Origin: Thiobacillus sp. UBA6205
GTDB lineage: Bacteria > Pseudomonadota > Gammaproteobacteria > Burkholderiales > Thiobacillaceae
DNA: 14,494 nucleotides
Reading direction: 5' to 3'
Assembly (NCBI GenBank): GCA_002421825.1
Contig: DISR01000073.1
Span: 1-14,494, forward strand
The position numbers were made by a program, and so were the translations under genes. Shown in pieces: positions 6,145-13,611 of the stretch (position 1 is its first letter; every line of letters starts with the position of its first letter). Under the pieces are notes generated by a model. That model was not told where the DNA came from. It did no database searches and saw only the letters and a list, made by a program, of their open reading frames with translations.

Positions 6145-7386
6145 GTGAAGCCCTACGAACTTTTGATCGGCCTGCGCTACACCCACGCCAAGCGCAGCAA
6201 CAATTTCATCTCGTTCATTTCCTTCGTGTCCATGGCCGGCATCGTGCTCGGTGTGGCGGCGCTCATCATCGTGCTGTCGGTGATGAACGGCTTCCAGGAG
6301 GAATTGCGCACGCGCATCCTCGGCGTGGCCTCGCATGTCGAGGTGTCCGGCACCGGCAGCACCCTGGCCGATTGGCAGGGTGTCCGGCAGCAAGTCAAAA
6401 GCCATCCGGAAGTGATCGCCAGCGCGCCCTTCGTGGTGAACCAGGGCATGCTGGCGCTGGGCGGCAATGTGCGCGGCGCCATGATCCGCGGCATCCTGCC
6501 GGCAGAGGAGGCGCAGGTGACCGACCTCGCCGCCAGCATGCGCCTGGGCAGACTCGACGACCTCAGGGCGGGCGAGTGGGGCATCGTGCTTGGCCTGGAG
6601 CTGGCACAGGCACTGGGCGCGGGTTTGGGCGACAAGGTCACGGTCATCACCCCGCAGGGCAATATCACGCCGGCCGGCGTGCTGCCGCGCATGAAGCAGT
6701 TCACGGTGACCGGCATCTTCAGCGCCGGCATGTTCGAGTACGACTCGGGGCTCGCGCTCATCCATCTGCAGGATGCGCAGAAACTCGCGCGCCTGGGCGA
6801 GGAGGTGTCCGGCCTCAGATTGAAGACCCAGGACATTTTCCGTGCGCCCTGGGTCACGCGGGACCTGGCGAGCCGCATGCCAGGCCATTTCATCTCCGAC
6901 TGGACAACCAGCCACGCCAACTTCTTCCGCGCCGTGGCGATCGAAAAGCGCATGATGTTCCTGATCCTGCTGCTCATCGTCGCCGTGGCCGCGTTCAACA
7001 TCGTATCCACCCTGGTGATGGCGGTGACAGACAAGCAGTCGGACATCGCCATCCTGCGCACCCTGGGCGCGCGGCCTGCCAGCATCATGGTCATCTTCAT
7101 CATCCAGGGCGCCTTCATCGGCCTGCTCGGCACGCTGGCCGGCGTGACGCTGGGCGTGCTGGGCGCGCTCAACCTGGAGACCATCGTGCCCCTGATCGAG
7201 AAAGCCGCCGGCATGGATCTGTTTCCGGCGGACATCTATTACATCAGCGAACTGCCTTCCAAGCTGGACTGGGCAGACGTGGAAATCATCGCCGGCGTCT
7301 CGCTGCTGCTGTCGCTGCTTGCCACGCTCTATCCGAGCTGGCGCGCGTCCCGGCTGAATCCTGCGGAGTCCCTGCGCTATGAATAA
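6145..7386 (+). CDS. lolC: LolC/LolE family lipoprotein-releasing permease
   Basis: Inner-membrane FtsX-type subunit of the Lol ABC transporter, which extracts lipoproteins from the inner membrane and passes them to LolA. The 413 residues begin KPYELLIGLRYTHAKR, typical of the family. Hydrophobic segments lie near 22-45, 270-295, 310-345 and 378-398, with a large periplasmic domain between the first two. The C-terminus YPSWRASRLNPAESLRYE is the standard end. GTG 6145 was chosen for that N-terminus; AGGA lies at 6131-6134. lolD follows immediately. Only one permease gene is present here, so the complex may use two copies of this protein, or a second gene may lie elsewhere. LolC and LolE cannot be told apart with certainty. 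Confidence 0.93.
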   Translation: MKPYELLIGLRYTHAKRSNNFISFISFVSMAGIVLGVAALIIVLSVMNGFQEELRTRILGVASHVEVSGTGSTLADWQGVRQQVKSHPEVIASAPFVVNQGMLALGGNVRGAMIRGILPAEEAQVTDLAASMRLGRLDDLRAGEWGIVLGLELAQALGAGLGDKVTVITPQGNITPAGVLPRMKQFTVTGIFSAGMFEYDSGLALIHLQDAQKLARLGEEVSGLRLKTQDIFRAPWVTRDLASRMPGHFISDWTTSHANFFRAVAIEKRMMFLILLLIVAVAAFNIVSTLVMAVTDKQSDIAILRTLGARPASIMVIFIIQGAFIGLLGTLAGVTLGVLGALNLETIVPLIEKAAGMDLFPADIYYISELPSKLDWADVEIIAGVSLLLSLLATLYPSWRASRLNPAESLRYE

Positions 7387-7426
7387 TGGCGCCCATAAAA
7401 TCGGCGTTATGAGTAATAACGCCATT
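7385..7426 (+). promoter_or_regulatory. Two mutually exclusive hairpins at the lolC/lolD junction
   Basis: GGCGTTAT (7403-7410) and ATAACGCC (7416-7423) form a perfect 8-bp stem with a 5-nt loop. AATGGCG (7385-7391) and CGCCATT (7420-7426) form an alternative 7-bp stem. The two share bases 7420-7423, so only one can form at a time. The lolC stop codon touches the first arm, and an in-frame candidate lolD start (ATG 7409) lies in the inner hairpin. A TAAAAT -10-like hexamer is at 7396-7401. Confidence 0.4.
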
Positions 7427-7438
7427 GAGAGCAGCGCC

Positions 7439-8119
7439 ATGAGCGATGTCATCCTTCAGTGCACGGGGCTCAAAAAGAGCTTCTACCAGGGCAGGATAGA
7501 AGTGCCGGTGCTGGCCGGCGTGGACCTGGCGGTGAAGAAGGGCGAGTCGCTCGCCATCCTGGGCGCTTCCGGTTCGGGCAAGTCCACGCTGTTGCATCTG
7601 CTGGGCGGGTTGGACATGCCGACAGGCGGCAGCATCGAATTGCTTGGGCGCAATCAGCTCAAGCTTGGCGAAGCGGAGCGCTGCGAGTTGCGCAACCGCG
7701 CCCTGGGCTTCGTCTACCAGTTCCATCACCTGCTGCCGGAGTTCAGCGCGCTGGACAATACGGCCATGCCGCTGCTGGTCCGGCGCATGGGCATGCGCGA
7801 GGCGCATGAAATCGCCGCGCGGACGCTGACCAGGGTGGGGCTGGGGCACCGGCTGAATCACCTGCCGTCCGAGCTTTCCGGCGGCGAGCGCCAGCGCACG
7901 GCCATTGCGCGCGCCCTGGTCACGCAGCCTGCCTGCGTGATGGCGGACGAACCAACCGGCAACCTCGACCGGCAGACCGCCGATTCGGTTTTCGAACTGA
8001 TGCGGAACCTGCAGCTGGAGCTCGGCACCAGCCTGGTCATTGTCACCCATGACATGGAGCTGGCGCGCAGGATGGACCGCCAGCTGCATTTGCTGGACGG
8101 GCGCCTTGCCCTGCTGTAA
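7439..8119 (+). CDS. lolD: LolD, ATP-binding subunit of the lipoprotein-releasing transporter
   Basis: ABC ATPase that powers lipoprotein release by LolC/E. From ATG 7439 the 226 residues begin MSDVILQCTGLKKSF, aligning with E. coli LolD (MNKILLQC). Walker A GASGSGKST is at 42-50, the Q-loop region with YQFHHLLPEFSAL at 93-105 (the FHHLLP/F.AL segment is typical of LolD), signature LSGGERQR at 146-153, Walker B VMADEP at 167-172, and H-loop VIVTHD further on. In-frame ATGs also exist at 7379 (overlapping the end of lolC) and 7409 (in a hairpin). 7439 fits the family best and has a weak GAGAG at 7427-7431, but the start is not settled. The gene is translationally close to lolC and clearly in the same operon. 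Confidence 0.93.
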   Translation: MSDVILQCTGLKKSFYQGRIEVPVLAGVDLAVKKGESLAILGASGSGKSTLLHLLGGLDMPTGGSIELLGRNQLKLGEAERCELRNRALGFVYQFHHLLPEFSALDNTAMPLLVRRMGMREAHEIAARTLTRVGLGHRLNHLPSELSGGERQRTAIARALVTQPACVMADEPTGNLDRQTADSVFELMRNLQLELGTSLVIVTHDMELARRMDRQLHLLDGRLALL

Positions 8120-8143
8120 GTTTTTTCCGGCGATAAAAAACTT
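8118..8143. other. AT-rich perfect hairpin after lolD
   Basis: AAGTTTTTT (8118-8126) and AAAAAACTT (8135-8143) are perfect 9-bp arms around an 8-nt loop; the first arm includes the last two bases of the lolD stop codon. The stem has almost no G-C pairs and no T-run follows, so it is a poor intrinsic terminator as read, though it may slow or protect the lolCD message. Confidence 0.35.
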
Positions 8144-8170
8144 GGATAAAACGCCCGGCTGGACAATGCT
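8142..8170 (+). promoter_or_regulatory. Candidate promoter for the CBS-domain gene
   Basis: TTGGAT (8142-8147), a 17-bp spacer and AATGCT (8165-8170) resemble a sigma-70 promoter. Transcription would start near 8177, leaving a leader with a strong AGGAGG (8199-8204) 5 nt before the GTG. The hexamer matches are moderate, so this is tentative. Confidence 0.35.
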
Positions 8171-8209
8171 AGGCTCTGTCTTGTCTTTCACCAAGCGCAG
8201 GAGGATACC

Positions 8210-8821
8210 GTGGCCGAAAAACACTACAACCCGATCAAGGCAAGCACGCTGCAGAAGGGCATTGCCCTGCACCGCATCGAAAAAGTCTATTCCGATACCG
8301 TCAGCCTGGATGACCCTGCCATCGTGGTGATGACGGATCTCAAGAAAGTTTCTGCCGTCACCATTCGCCCGGAAATCAGCATCGAGATCGCAAATCAGCG
8401 CATGAAGCAGCGCGGCGTGCGTATGCTGCTGGTTACCGATGATCAGGAGCACATCATCGGCATCATCACTTCCACCGACCTTCAGGGCCCCAAGCCGATG
8501 AAGCTGATCCAGCAGCGCGGCGGCGTCTACCGCGACATTCAGGTGCGCGACATCATGACCGGGCACGACCAGCTCGAAGTGCTGTGCATGGAAGATGTGG
8601 ACAAAGCCGTGGTCGGCCAGGTCGTCGCCACCCTGCAGCAATCCGGCCGCCAGCATGCCCTGGTTGCAGACCGCCTGCCCGGCGAGGAACGGGCCCAGTC
8701 CTTGCGCGGCATCTTTTCCGCTGCCCAGATCGCGCGTCAGCTTGACAGCGACCTGTCTGTCCCGCGCATTGTCCAGACTTTTGCCGAAATCGAGCGCCTG
8801 ATCACCAAGGCCTGGGCCTGA
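8210..8821 (+). CDS. CBS-domain protein
   Basis: The 203-residue soluble protein has no transmembrane segment or other recognisable domain. Two CBS motifs form a Bateman pair: residues about 42-95 (VSAVTIRPEISIEIANQRM...RMLLVTDD...GIITSTDL, each part short and typical) and about 113-183 (VRDIMTG ... HALVADR ... LRGIFSAAQIARQL). Such pairs usually bind adenine nucleotides or SAM and regulate a partner; the ligand and partner are not visible. GTG 8210 is supported by AGGAGG 5 nt upstream, the best Shine-Dalgarno in the window. It lies between lolD and comEC, 16 bp before the latter, and may have its own promoter. Confidence 0.88.
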   Translation: MAEKHYNPIKASTLQKGIALHRIEKVYSDTVSLDDPAIVVMTDLKKVSAVTIRPEISIEIANQRMKQRGVRMLLVTDDQEHIIGIITSTDLQGPKPMKLIQQRGGVYRDIQVRDIMTGHDQLEVLCMEDVDKAVVGQVVATLQQSGRQHALVADRLPGEERAQSLRGIFSAAQIARQLDSDLSVPRIVQTFAEIERLITKAWA

Positions 8822-8837
8822 TTTTCCCCGCGGATGC

Positions 8838-11174
8838 ATGCAGCTTCACCTCATTGCCTTTGCTTCAGGGGTGTGGCTGCTGCAACAGCAGACGGAGCTG
8901 CCTGACCGGCAGTGGCTCTGGCTGCTGCCGCTGGCGCTGACGCCGCTGCTCTTGCCCGCAGGCAAGGCCGGCATTCAGCGCCGCCTCGGGCAGTTCCTGC
9001 TGATCCTTGTCTGTGCCGTCCTGGGCTTTGCCTGGGCGGGCTGGCGTGCGCACGTGCGCATGGCGGACGCGCTGCCGCCCGCCTGGGAGGGCGTGGATGT
9101 TCAGGCCATCGGCGTGATTGCCGGCCTGCCGGACCGCGACACGCACGGCGAGCGCTTCGATTTCCGTGTCGAGCGCGTGCTGACCCCTGGCGCCAGGGTG
9201 CCGGAAAAGATCCGACTGAGCTGGCCTTCACCCGAATGGACCGCAGCGCAGGTTCCGCTGCGAGTGAAAGCCGGCGAACGCTGGCAGTTCACTGTTCGGC
9301 TCAAGCGGCCGCACGGCACCGCCAATCCGGACGGCTTCGATTACGAGGCCTGGCTCTTGCAGAAAAATATCCGCGCCACCGGCTATGTGCGCGAGAAGGC
9401 GGGGCAGACGAGAGTCGGCTGGAGCGGCCGGCCGCTCGACGGCATCCAGCGTCTGCGCGATCATATTCGCACGCGCATTGCACAGGCGCTCGATAGCCAT
9501 CCCCAGGCCGGTGCCATTGCCGCGTTGGCCGTCGGCGACCAGAACGCCATCCCGCACGAGAACTGGCGCGTCTACAACCGCACCGGCACCAGCCACCTGA
9601 TGAGCATTTCCGGGCTGCACATCACACTGTTCGCGGCGCTCTTCGGCGGGATCGTCCACGCGTTGTGGCGGCGCGCGCCGGCGCTGGTGCTGCGCCTGCC
9701 GGCACGCCGCGCTGCGCTATTGTGCGGCTGGCTGGCGGCGCTGGCCTACACCCTGCTCGCCGGCTTCCAGGTTCCGGCGCAACGCACCCTGTTCATGCTC
9801 ACCGTGCTGGTTATGGGCTTGTGGCTGCAGCGCGAACCGCGGCCGGCTTCCTTGCTGCTGTGGGCCTTGTTCATTGTCCTTTTGTTTGACCCCTGGGCCG
9901 TGCTGGCGCCGGGCTTCTGGCTTTCCTTCGGTGCGGTGTCGGCCATGATGTGGGCGGTGCATGGCATGATTGGCCAAACGGGAAAAGTTGCAGCTTTGAC
10001 ACGCACCCAGGCGGCTGTGACCATTGCGCTGGCGCCGGCGCTGCTCCTGCTGTTTCACCAGGTGTCGCTGGTATCGCCGCTGGCCAATGTACTGGCAATT
10101 CCGGTGGTGAGCATGGGCGTGGTTCCGCTGGCCCTGGCGGGCGTGTTGGTGACGCCGCTGTTGCAACCCGCTGTCTGGCTGATGCAGGGAGTGGAGGCGA
10201 TATTGCAATGGCTGTCCGCCTTCGATTGGGCAGCTTGGGCGCTGCCGGCGCCTACGTTTGGGGCTTTGGCGCTTTCCCTGCTGGGCACGGCCTGGCTGCT
10301 GATGCCAGGGTTAAGGGCGCGCTGGCTGGGCGGCTTCATGTTTCTGCCGCTGCTGTTTCCCGCGGTGGCGGCGCCTGTCCATGGCAGCTTCGAGGCGGAA
10401 GTGCTGGACGTTGGACAGGGGACGGCCGTTCTAGTCCGCACTGCCGGCCACACGCTGCTCTACGATACCGGCCCCGCCCTGGGCGACAACAATGCCGGCG
10501 AGCAGATCGTGCTGCCGCGCCTGCGTGCGCTGGGCATTACCCGGCTGGACGGCCTGATTCTGACGCATGATGACCTCGACCATACCGGCGGCGCAGCGTC
10601 GGTGATGCGCGATATGCAGCCGGCCTGGCTGTTGAGTTCGCTGCCTGACGGCCATGCACTGCTGCCGCAACCGGCATTGCGCTGCAGCCGCGGCCAGCGC
10701 TGGCAGTGGGACGGCGTGTCCTTCGAAGTGCTGAACCCGCCGCCCTCTGCCTATGGACAGGGCGGACGACGCGACAACGACAAGAGCTGTGTGCTGAAAA
10801 TTTCCCGCGGCAGGCAAAGCCTGCTGCTCACGGCAGACGCCGAACGCATCGGCGAACTGGAAATGACCGAGCGGGTGGCGCACAAATTGCCCTCCACCGT
10901 TCTGGTCGCCGGCCATCACGGCAGCCGCACCTCTTCCATTGCCGAATTCGTTTCGCTGGTCAGGCCGCAGCAGGTGGTGTTCACCCTGGGCTACCGGAAC
11001 CGCTACGGCCACCCCTATCCGGACGTGGTGCGGCGTTTTGCCGAAACCGGTGCTGTGCTGCATCGCAGCGACCGCCATGGCTGGCTGCGCCTGCGCTTCG
11101 ATGGCGGCAGCGTTGGCGTCGAGCGCTGGCGCGAGCGGCGCAAGCGATACTGGCAGCATGCTCCCATGGAATAA
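8838..11174 (+). CDS. comEC: ComEC/Rec2 DNA-uptake channel
   Basis: Predicted polytopic inner-membrane protein that takes single-stranded DNA into the cytoplasm during natural transformation. The 778 residues are full length. The order is N-terminal hydrophobic segments and a DUF4131-type soluble region (about 30-190), the Competence membrane domain (about 220-495, with HLMSISGLHIT at 253-263), and a C-terminal metallo-beta-lactamase-like domain (about 510-760). The latter keeps GQGTAVLV, YDTG (542-545), HDDLDH (577-582) and AGHHGSRTSS (H693, H694), the expected metal/nuclease-site motifs. It starts 16 bp after the CBS gene and ends 6 bp before relA, so it is probably co-transcribed. No strong Shine-Dalgarno is seen before ATG 8838. 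Presence of comEC alone does not prove competence. Confidence 0.95.
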   Translation: MQLHLIAFASGVWLLQQQTELPDRQWLWLLPLALTPLLLPAGKAGIQRRLGQFLLILVCAVLGFAWAGWRAHVRMADALPPAWEGVDVQAIGVIAGLPDRDTHGERFDFRVERVLTPGARVPEKIRLSWPSPEWTAAQVPLRVKAGERWQFTVRLKRPHGTANPDGFDYEAWLLQKNIRATGYVREKAGQTRVGWSGRPLDGIQRLRDHIRTRIAQALDSHPQAGAIAALAVGDQNAIPHENWRVYNRTGTSHLMSISGLHITLFAALFGGIVHALWRRAPALVLRLPARRAALLCGWLAALAYTLLAGFQVPAQRTLFMLTVLVMGLWLQREPRPASLLLWALFIVLLFDPWAVLAPGFWLSFGAVSAMMWAVHGMIGQTGKVAALTRTQAAVTIALAPALLLLFHQVSLVSPLANVLAIPVVSMGVVPLALAGVLVTPLLQPAVWLMQGVEAILQWLSAFDWAAWALPAPTFGALALSLLGTAWLLMPGLRARWLGGFMFLPLLFPAVAAPVHGSFEAEVLDVGQGTAVLVRTAGHTLLYDTGPALGDNNAGEQIVLPRLRALGITRLDGLILTHDDLDHTGGAASVMRDMQPAWLLSSLPDGHALLPQPALRCSRGQRWQWDGVSFEVLNPPPSAYGQGGRRDNDKSCVLKISRGRQSLLLTADAERIGELEMTERVAHKLPSTVLVAGHHGSRTSSIAEFVSLVRPQQVVFTLGYRNRYGHPYPDVVRRFAETGAVLHRSDRHGWLRLRFDGGSVGVERWRERRKRYWQHAPME

Positions 11175-11175
11175 T
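11170..11175 (+). promoter_or_regulatory. Candidate -10-like hexamer before relA
   Basis: AATAAT overlaps the comEC stop codon and ends 5 nt before the relA ATG. No Shine-Dalgarno is present before relA. The match could be chance, since it is formed by the end of the comEC coding sequence (GAA TAA). Confidence 0.2.
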
Positions 11176-11180
11176 GGCTT

Positions 11181-13337
11181 ATGCCTGAACAAACCAAGAA
11201 ATCTGCCTGCCTGACCCTTGCGAGCATTGAGGAAGCTCGCCAGTGGCTGGGCGAAGAGGGGAACGACCCCGATGTGCGCCGTGCGCTGGAGCAGGCTTTT
11301 CCCCTCCTGTCTACCCTGAGCACGCCCGGCGGCGCCAGCCTGTTTGCCCATGCCGTGGGCGCGGCACGCATCGTCGACGAGCTGAAACTCGGCCATGAAG
11401 CGGTGCTGGCGACGATTCTCTATCCCCTGATCGAGCGCACATCGCCGGATGGGCTGGAAAGCTTCGGCGAAGCCGCCAGGCTGGCGAAGGCGGTGTCGGC
11501 CATGTCGCGCATCGAGGTGCTGGCGCACGGCACCCAGGACATGGACGTGGAGCCGGCCGCCCAGATCGAGTCACTCAGGCAGATGGTGCTGGCCATGGTG
11601 CAGGACGTGCGCGCGGTGCTGGTCAAACTGGCCGAGCGCACGCATGCGCTGCGCTGCGCGGTCAGGGCCGAGCCGGAATTGCAGCAATTGCTGGGGCACC
11701 AGGCGCGCGAGCTGTTCGCCCCGCTGGCCAACCGCCTGGGCGTCTGGCAAATCAAGTGGGAAATGGAGGACTGGGCCTGCCGCTATCTGGACGGCGAGAC
11801 CTATCGGCGCATTGCCGCCCTGCTGGACGAGAAGCGCGGCGACCGCGAACGCTACATTGCCGAGGTTGTGGCAAGACTGAAGGCGGAACTGGACAAAAAC
11901 GGCATCAAGGCAGAAGTCGTGGGGCGGCCAAAGCACATCGCCAGCATCATCAACAAGATGCGGCGCAAGGATCTGGGCTTCGAGCAGTTGTATGACATCC
12001 GCGCGGTGCGCGTGCTGGTGGAGAAGGAAGCGGATTGCTATGCGGTGCTCGGCATCGTGCACAACCTGTGGCAGCCGATACCGAGCGAGTTCGACGACTA
12101 CATTTCGCATCCCAAGAGCAACGATTACCGCAGCCTGCACACGGCCGTGGTCGGGCCGGAGGACAAGGCGCTGGAAGTACAGATCCGCACCTTCGACATG
12201 CATCGCCACGCCGAGCTGGGCGTGGCCGCGCACTGGCGCTACAAGGAAGGCGGCAGGAACGACGCGCGCATGGAGGAGAAGATCGCCTGGCTGCGCCAGC
12301 TGCTGGAGTGGAAGGACGACGTCGCCGACGCCAGCGAATTCGCCGCGCAGTTCCGCACCGAGCTGTTCCAGGACCAGGTCTATGTGCTCACGCCGCTGGG
12401 GCGGGTGATCGCGCTCGACCGCGGCGCCACGCCGATCGACTTTGCCTACGCCCTGCATACCGACCTCGGCCACCGCTGCCGCGGCGCGCGTGTGGACGGC
12501 GTCATGGTGCCGCTCAATACGTCGCTCGAGAACGGCCAGCGGGTAGAGATCATGGCCGTCAAGCAGGGCAGCCCCAGCCGCGACTGGTTGAACCCGCAAC
12601 TGGGCTATGTGCAGACGCACCGTGCACGCTCCAAGGTGCGCACCTGGTTCAAGCAGCGCGACCAGGGCGAACTGACCCAGCTCGGCCGCGCGCAACTGGA
12701 CAGGGAAAGAAAGCGCCTCGGCGTGGGCGACATCAAGCTGGACAAGCTTGCCCAGGACCTGAAGTTCAAGTCGGCCGACGAGTTTCTTGCCGCGTTGGGG
12801 CGCGGCGATGTCGGCCCGCAGATTCTCGCGCGCGCGCTGCGCGAACAGGGCGCACCGGCAGCGCCGGCGGTCGTGCGCAAGGCGCCGATATCGCGCAAGT
12901 CGGCAAGCGGCGTGGTGGTCGAAGGGCTGGGAGACGTGCCGCTGTCCATGGCACGCTGCTGCAAGCCGGAACTGCCGGCCCCCATCATAGCCTACACCAC
13001 CGTGGGGCGCGGGGTGACCGTGCACCGCAAGAGCTGTCCGAACCTCGCCAAGTTCAATCCGGACCGCATCCTCCAGGCTGGCTGGGCGGAAAAGAAGGGC
13101 GAAGGCGGCTTCGCCTTCGTGGTCAGGCTGCGCGCCTTCGACCGTCAGGGGCTGCTGCGTGACGTGTCGGACGTGTTTACCCGGGAGCGCGTCGATGTGC
13201 TGAGGGTCAATACCGAATCGGTGGGCGAATATGCCAACATGGCCGTTACCCTCAAGGTCAGGGATGCCGCCCAGATCGGACGGCTTGTCAGCCGTCTGGA
13301 GCAGGTGCAGAGCGTGATCGCAGTCGAGAGAGGTTAA
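11181..13337 (+). CDS. relA: RelA, ribosome-associated (p)ppGpp synthetase
   Basis: Makes (p)ppGpp from ATP and GDP/GTP on ribosomes stalled with uncharged tRNA. The 718 residues follow the long RSH order: pseudo-hydrolase domain (about 30-160), synthetase (about 215-345), TGS (about 399-460), zinc-finger/RIS domain with C593-C594, H615 and C619, and ACT (about 643-716). The HD motif of the hydrolase domain is lost: ATILYPLIE has Y81-P82 where hydrolases have His-Asp. The synthetase carries EFDD (303-306), the ExDD type of monofunctional RelA rather than the RxKD of SpoT/Rel. SNDYRSLHT and HAELGVAAHWRYKEG are intact. The hydrolase should be a separate spoT elsewhere. ATG 11181 lies 6 bp after comEC. 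Confidence 0.96.
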   Translation: MPEQTKKSACLTLASIEEARQWLGEEGNDPDVRRALEQAFPLLSTLSTPGGASLFAHAVGAARIVDELKLGHEAVLATILYPLIERTSPDGLESFGEAARLAKAVSAMSRIEVLAHGTQDMDVEPAAQIESLRQMVLAMVQDVRAVLVKLAERTHALRCAVRAEPELQQLLGHQARELFAPLANRLGVWQIKWEMEDWACRYLDGETYRRIAALLDEKRGDRERYIAEVVARLKAELDKNGIKAEVVGRPKHIASIINKMRRKDLGFEQLYDIRAVRVLVEKEADCYAVLGIVHNLWQPIPSEFDDYISHPKSNDYRSLHTAVVGPEDKALEVQIRTFDMHRHAELGVAAHWRYKEGGRNDARMEEKIAWLRQLLEWKDDVADASEFAAQFRTELFQDQVYVLTPLGRVIALDRGATPIDFAYALHTDLGHRCRGARVDGVMVPLNTSLENGQRVEIMAVKQGSPSRDWLNPQLGYVQTHRARSKVRTWFKQRDQGELTQLGRAQLDRERKRLGVGDIKLDKLAQDLKFKSADEFLAALGRGDVGPQILARALREQGAPAAPAVVRKAPISRKSASGVVVEGLGDVPLSMARCCKPELPAPIIAYTTVGRGVTVHRKSCPNLAKFNPDRILQAGWAEKKGEGGFAFVVRLRAFDRQGLLRDVSDVFTRERVDVLRVNTESVGEYANMAVTLKVRDAAQIGRLVSRLEQVQSVIAVERG

Positions 13338-13345
13338 CCGGGTCC

Positions 13346-13362
13346 CGGATTGGCTCAATCCG
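13346..13362. other. Hairpin just after relA
   Basis: CGGATTG (13346-13352) and CAATCCG (13356-13362) form a perfect 7-bp stem with a GCT loop, 9 bp after the relA stop. No T-run follows, so it is not a standard intrinsic terminator; it may mark the 3' end of the operon message. Confidence 0.4.
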
Positions 13363-13598
13363 CCCAACTGCAAATTGCCCGTGGAAGCCGCGGAGCATGT
13401 CAGGCCAGGAAGACGGGAGCTCCGCCACATGTGCAAATTCCGTCTGGAACGCTTGCCTTTCCAAAACGGCTGGAGTTGCTTGCGCACCGGATGGTGATGA
13501 TGGCGACGAGGCCGCCATGCTGCCAATCGAAAGCTTCCAGCCTGGCCGCGTCGACGGCCGCGACCGTCCCCCCGGAAGCATGCAGGCTGCCACAGCAG

Positions 13599-13604
13599 TA
13601 ATAT
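13599..13604 (+). promoter_or_regulatory. Candidate -10 box for the Mut7-C gene
   Basis: TAATAT ends 7 nt before ATG 13612, in a locally AT-rich spot within GC-rich sequence. No Shine-Dalgarno is present, so transcription starting at or beside the ATG is plausible. No clear -35 was found. Confidence 0.35.
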
Positions 13605-13611
13605 CGTTCGC

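Larger units (their letters stand above)
13338..13611. other. 274-bp gap between relA and the Mut7-C gene, no convincing gene
   Basis: The stretch holds the hairpin at 13346-13362 and, at its end, a TAATAT hexamer (13599-13604). Several overlapping frames on both strands are open here, but none gives a recognisable protein, a good ribosome binding site or a membrane/signal pattern. The GC content looks like that of neighbouring genes. It could be a decayed gene or a long leader; I cannot decide. Confidence 0.5.

Noticed and set aside
7379..7438. Upstream lolD starts at 7379 and 7409
   Set aside because: They add 20 or 10 low-complexity residues before the usual LolD N-terminus. They are kept as alternatives, because the 7409 start has a -10-like hexamer at a leaderless spacing.
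8118..8143. Strong intrinsic terminator after lolD
   Set aside because: The stem is nearly all A-T and no T-run follows the second arm, so it is listed only as a hairpin.
13350..13601. Plus-strand open frame of 83 codons between relA and the Mut7-C gene
   Set aside because: No ribosome binding site and no recognisable or structured protein. Other frames in the same place are equally open, so there is no reason to prefer it.
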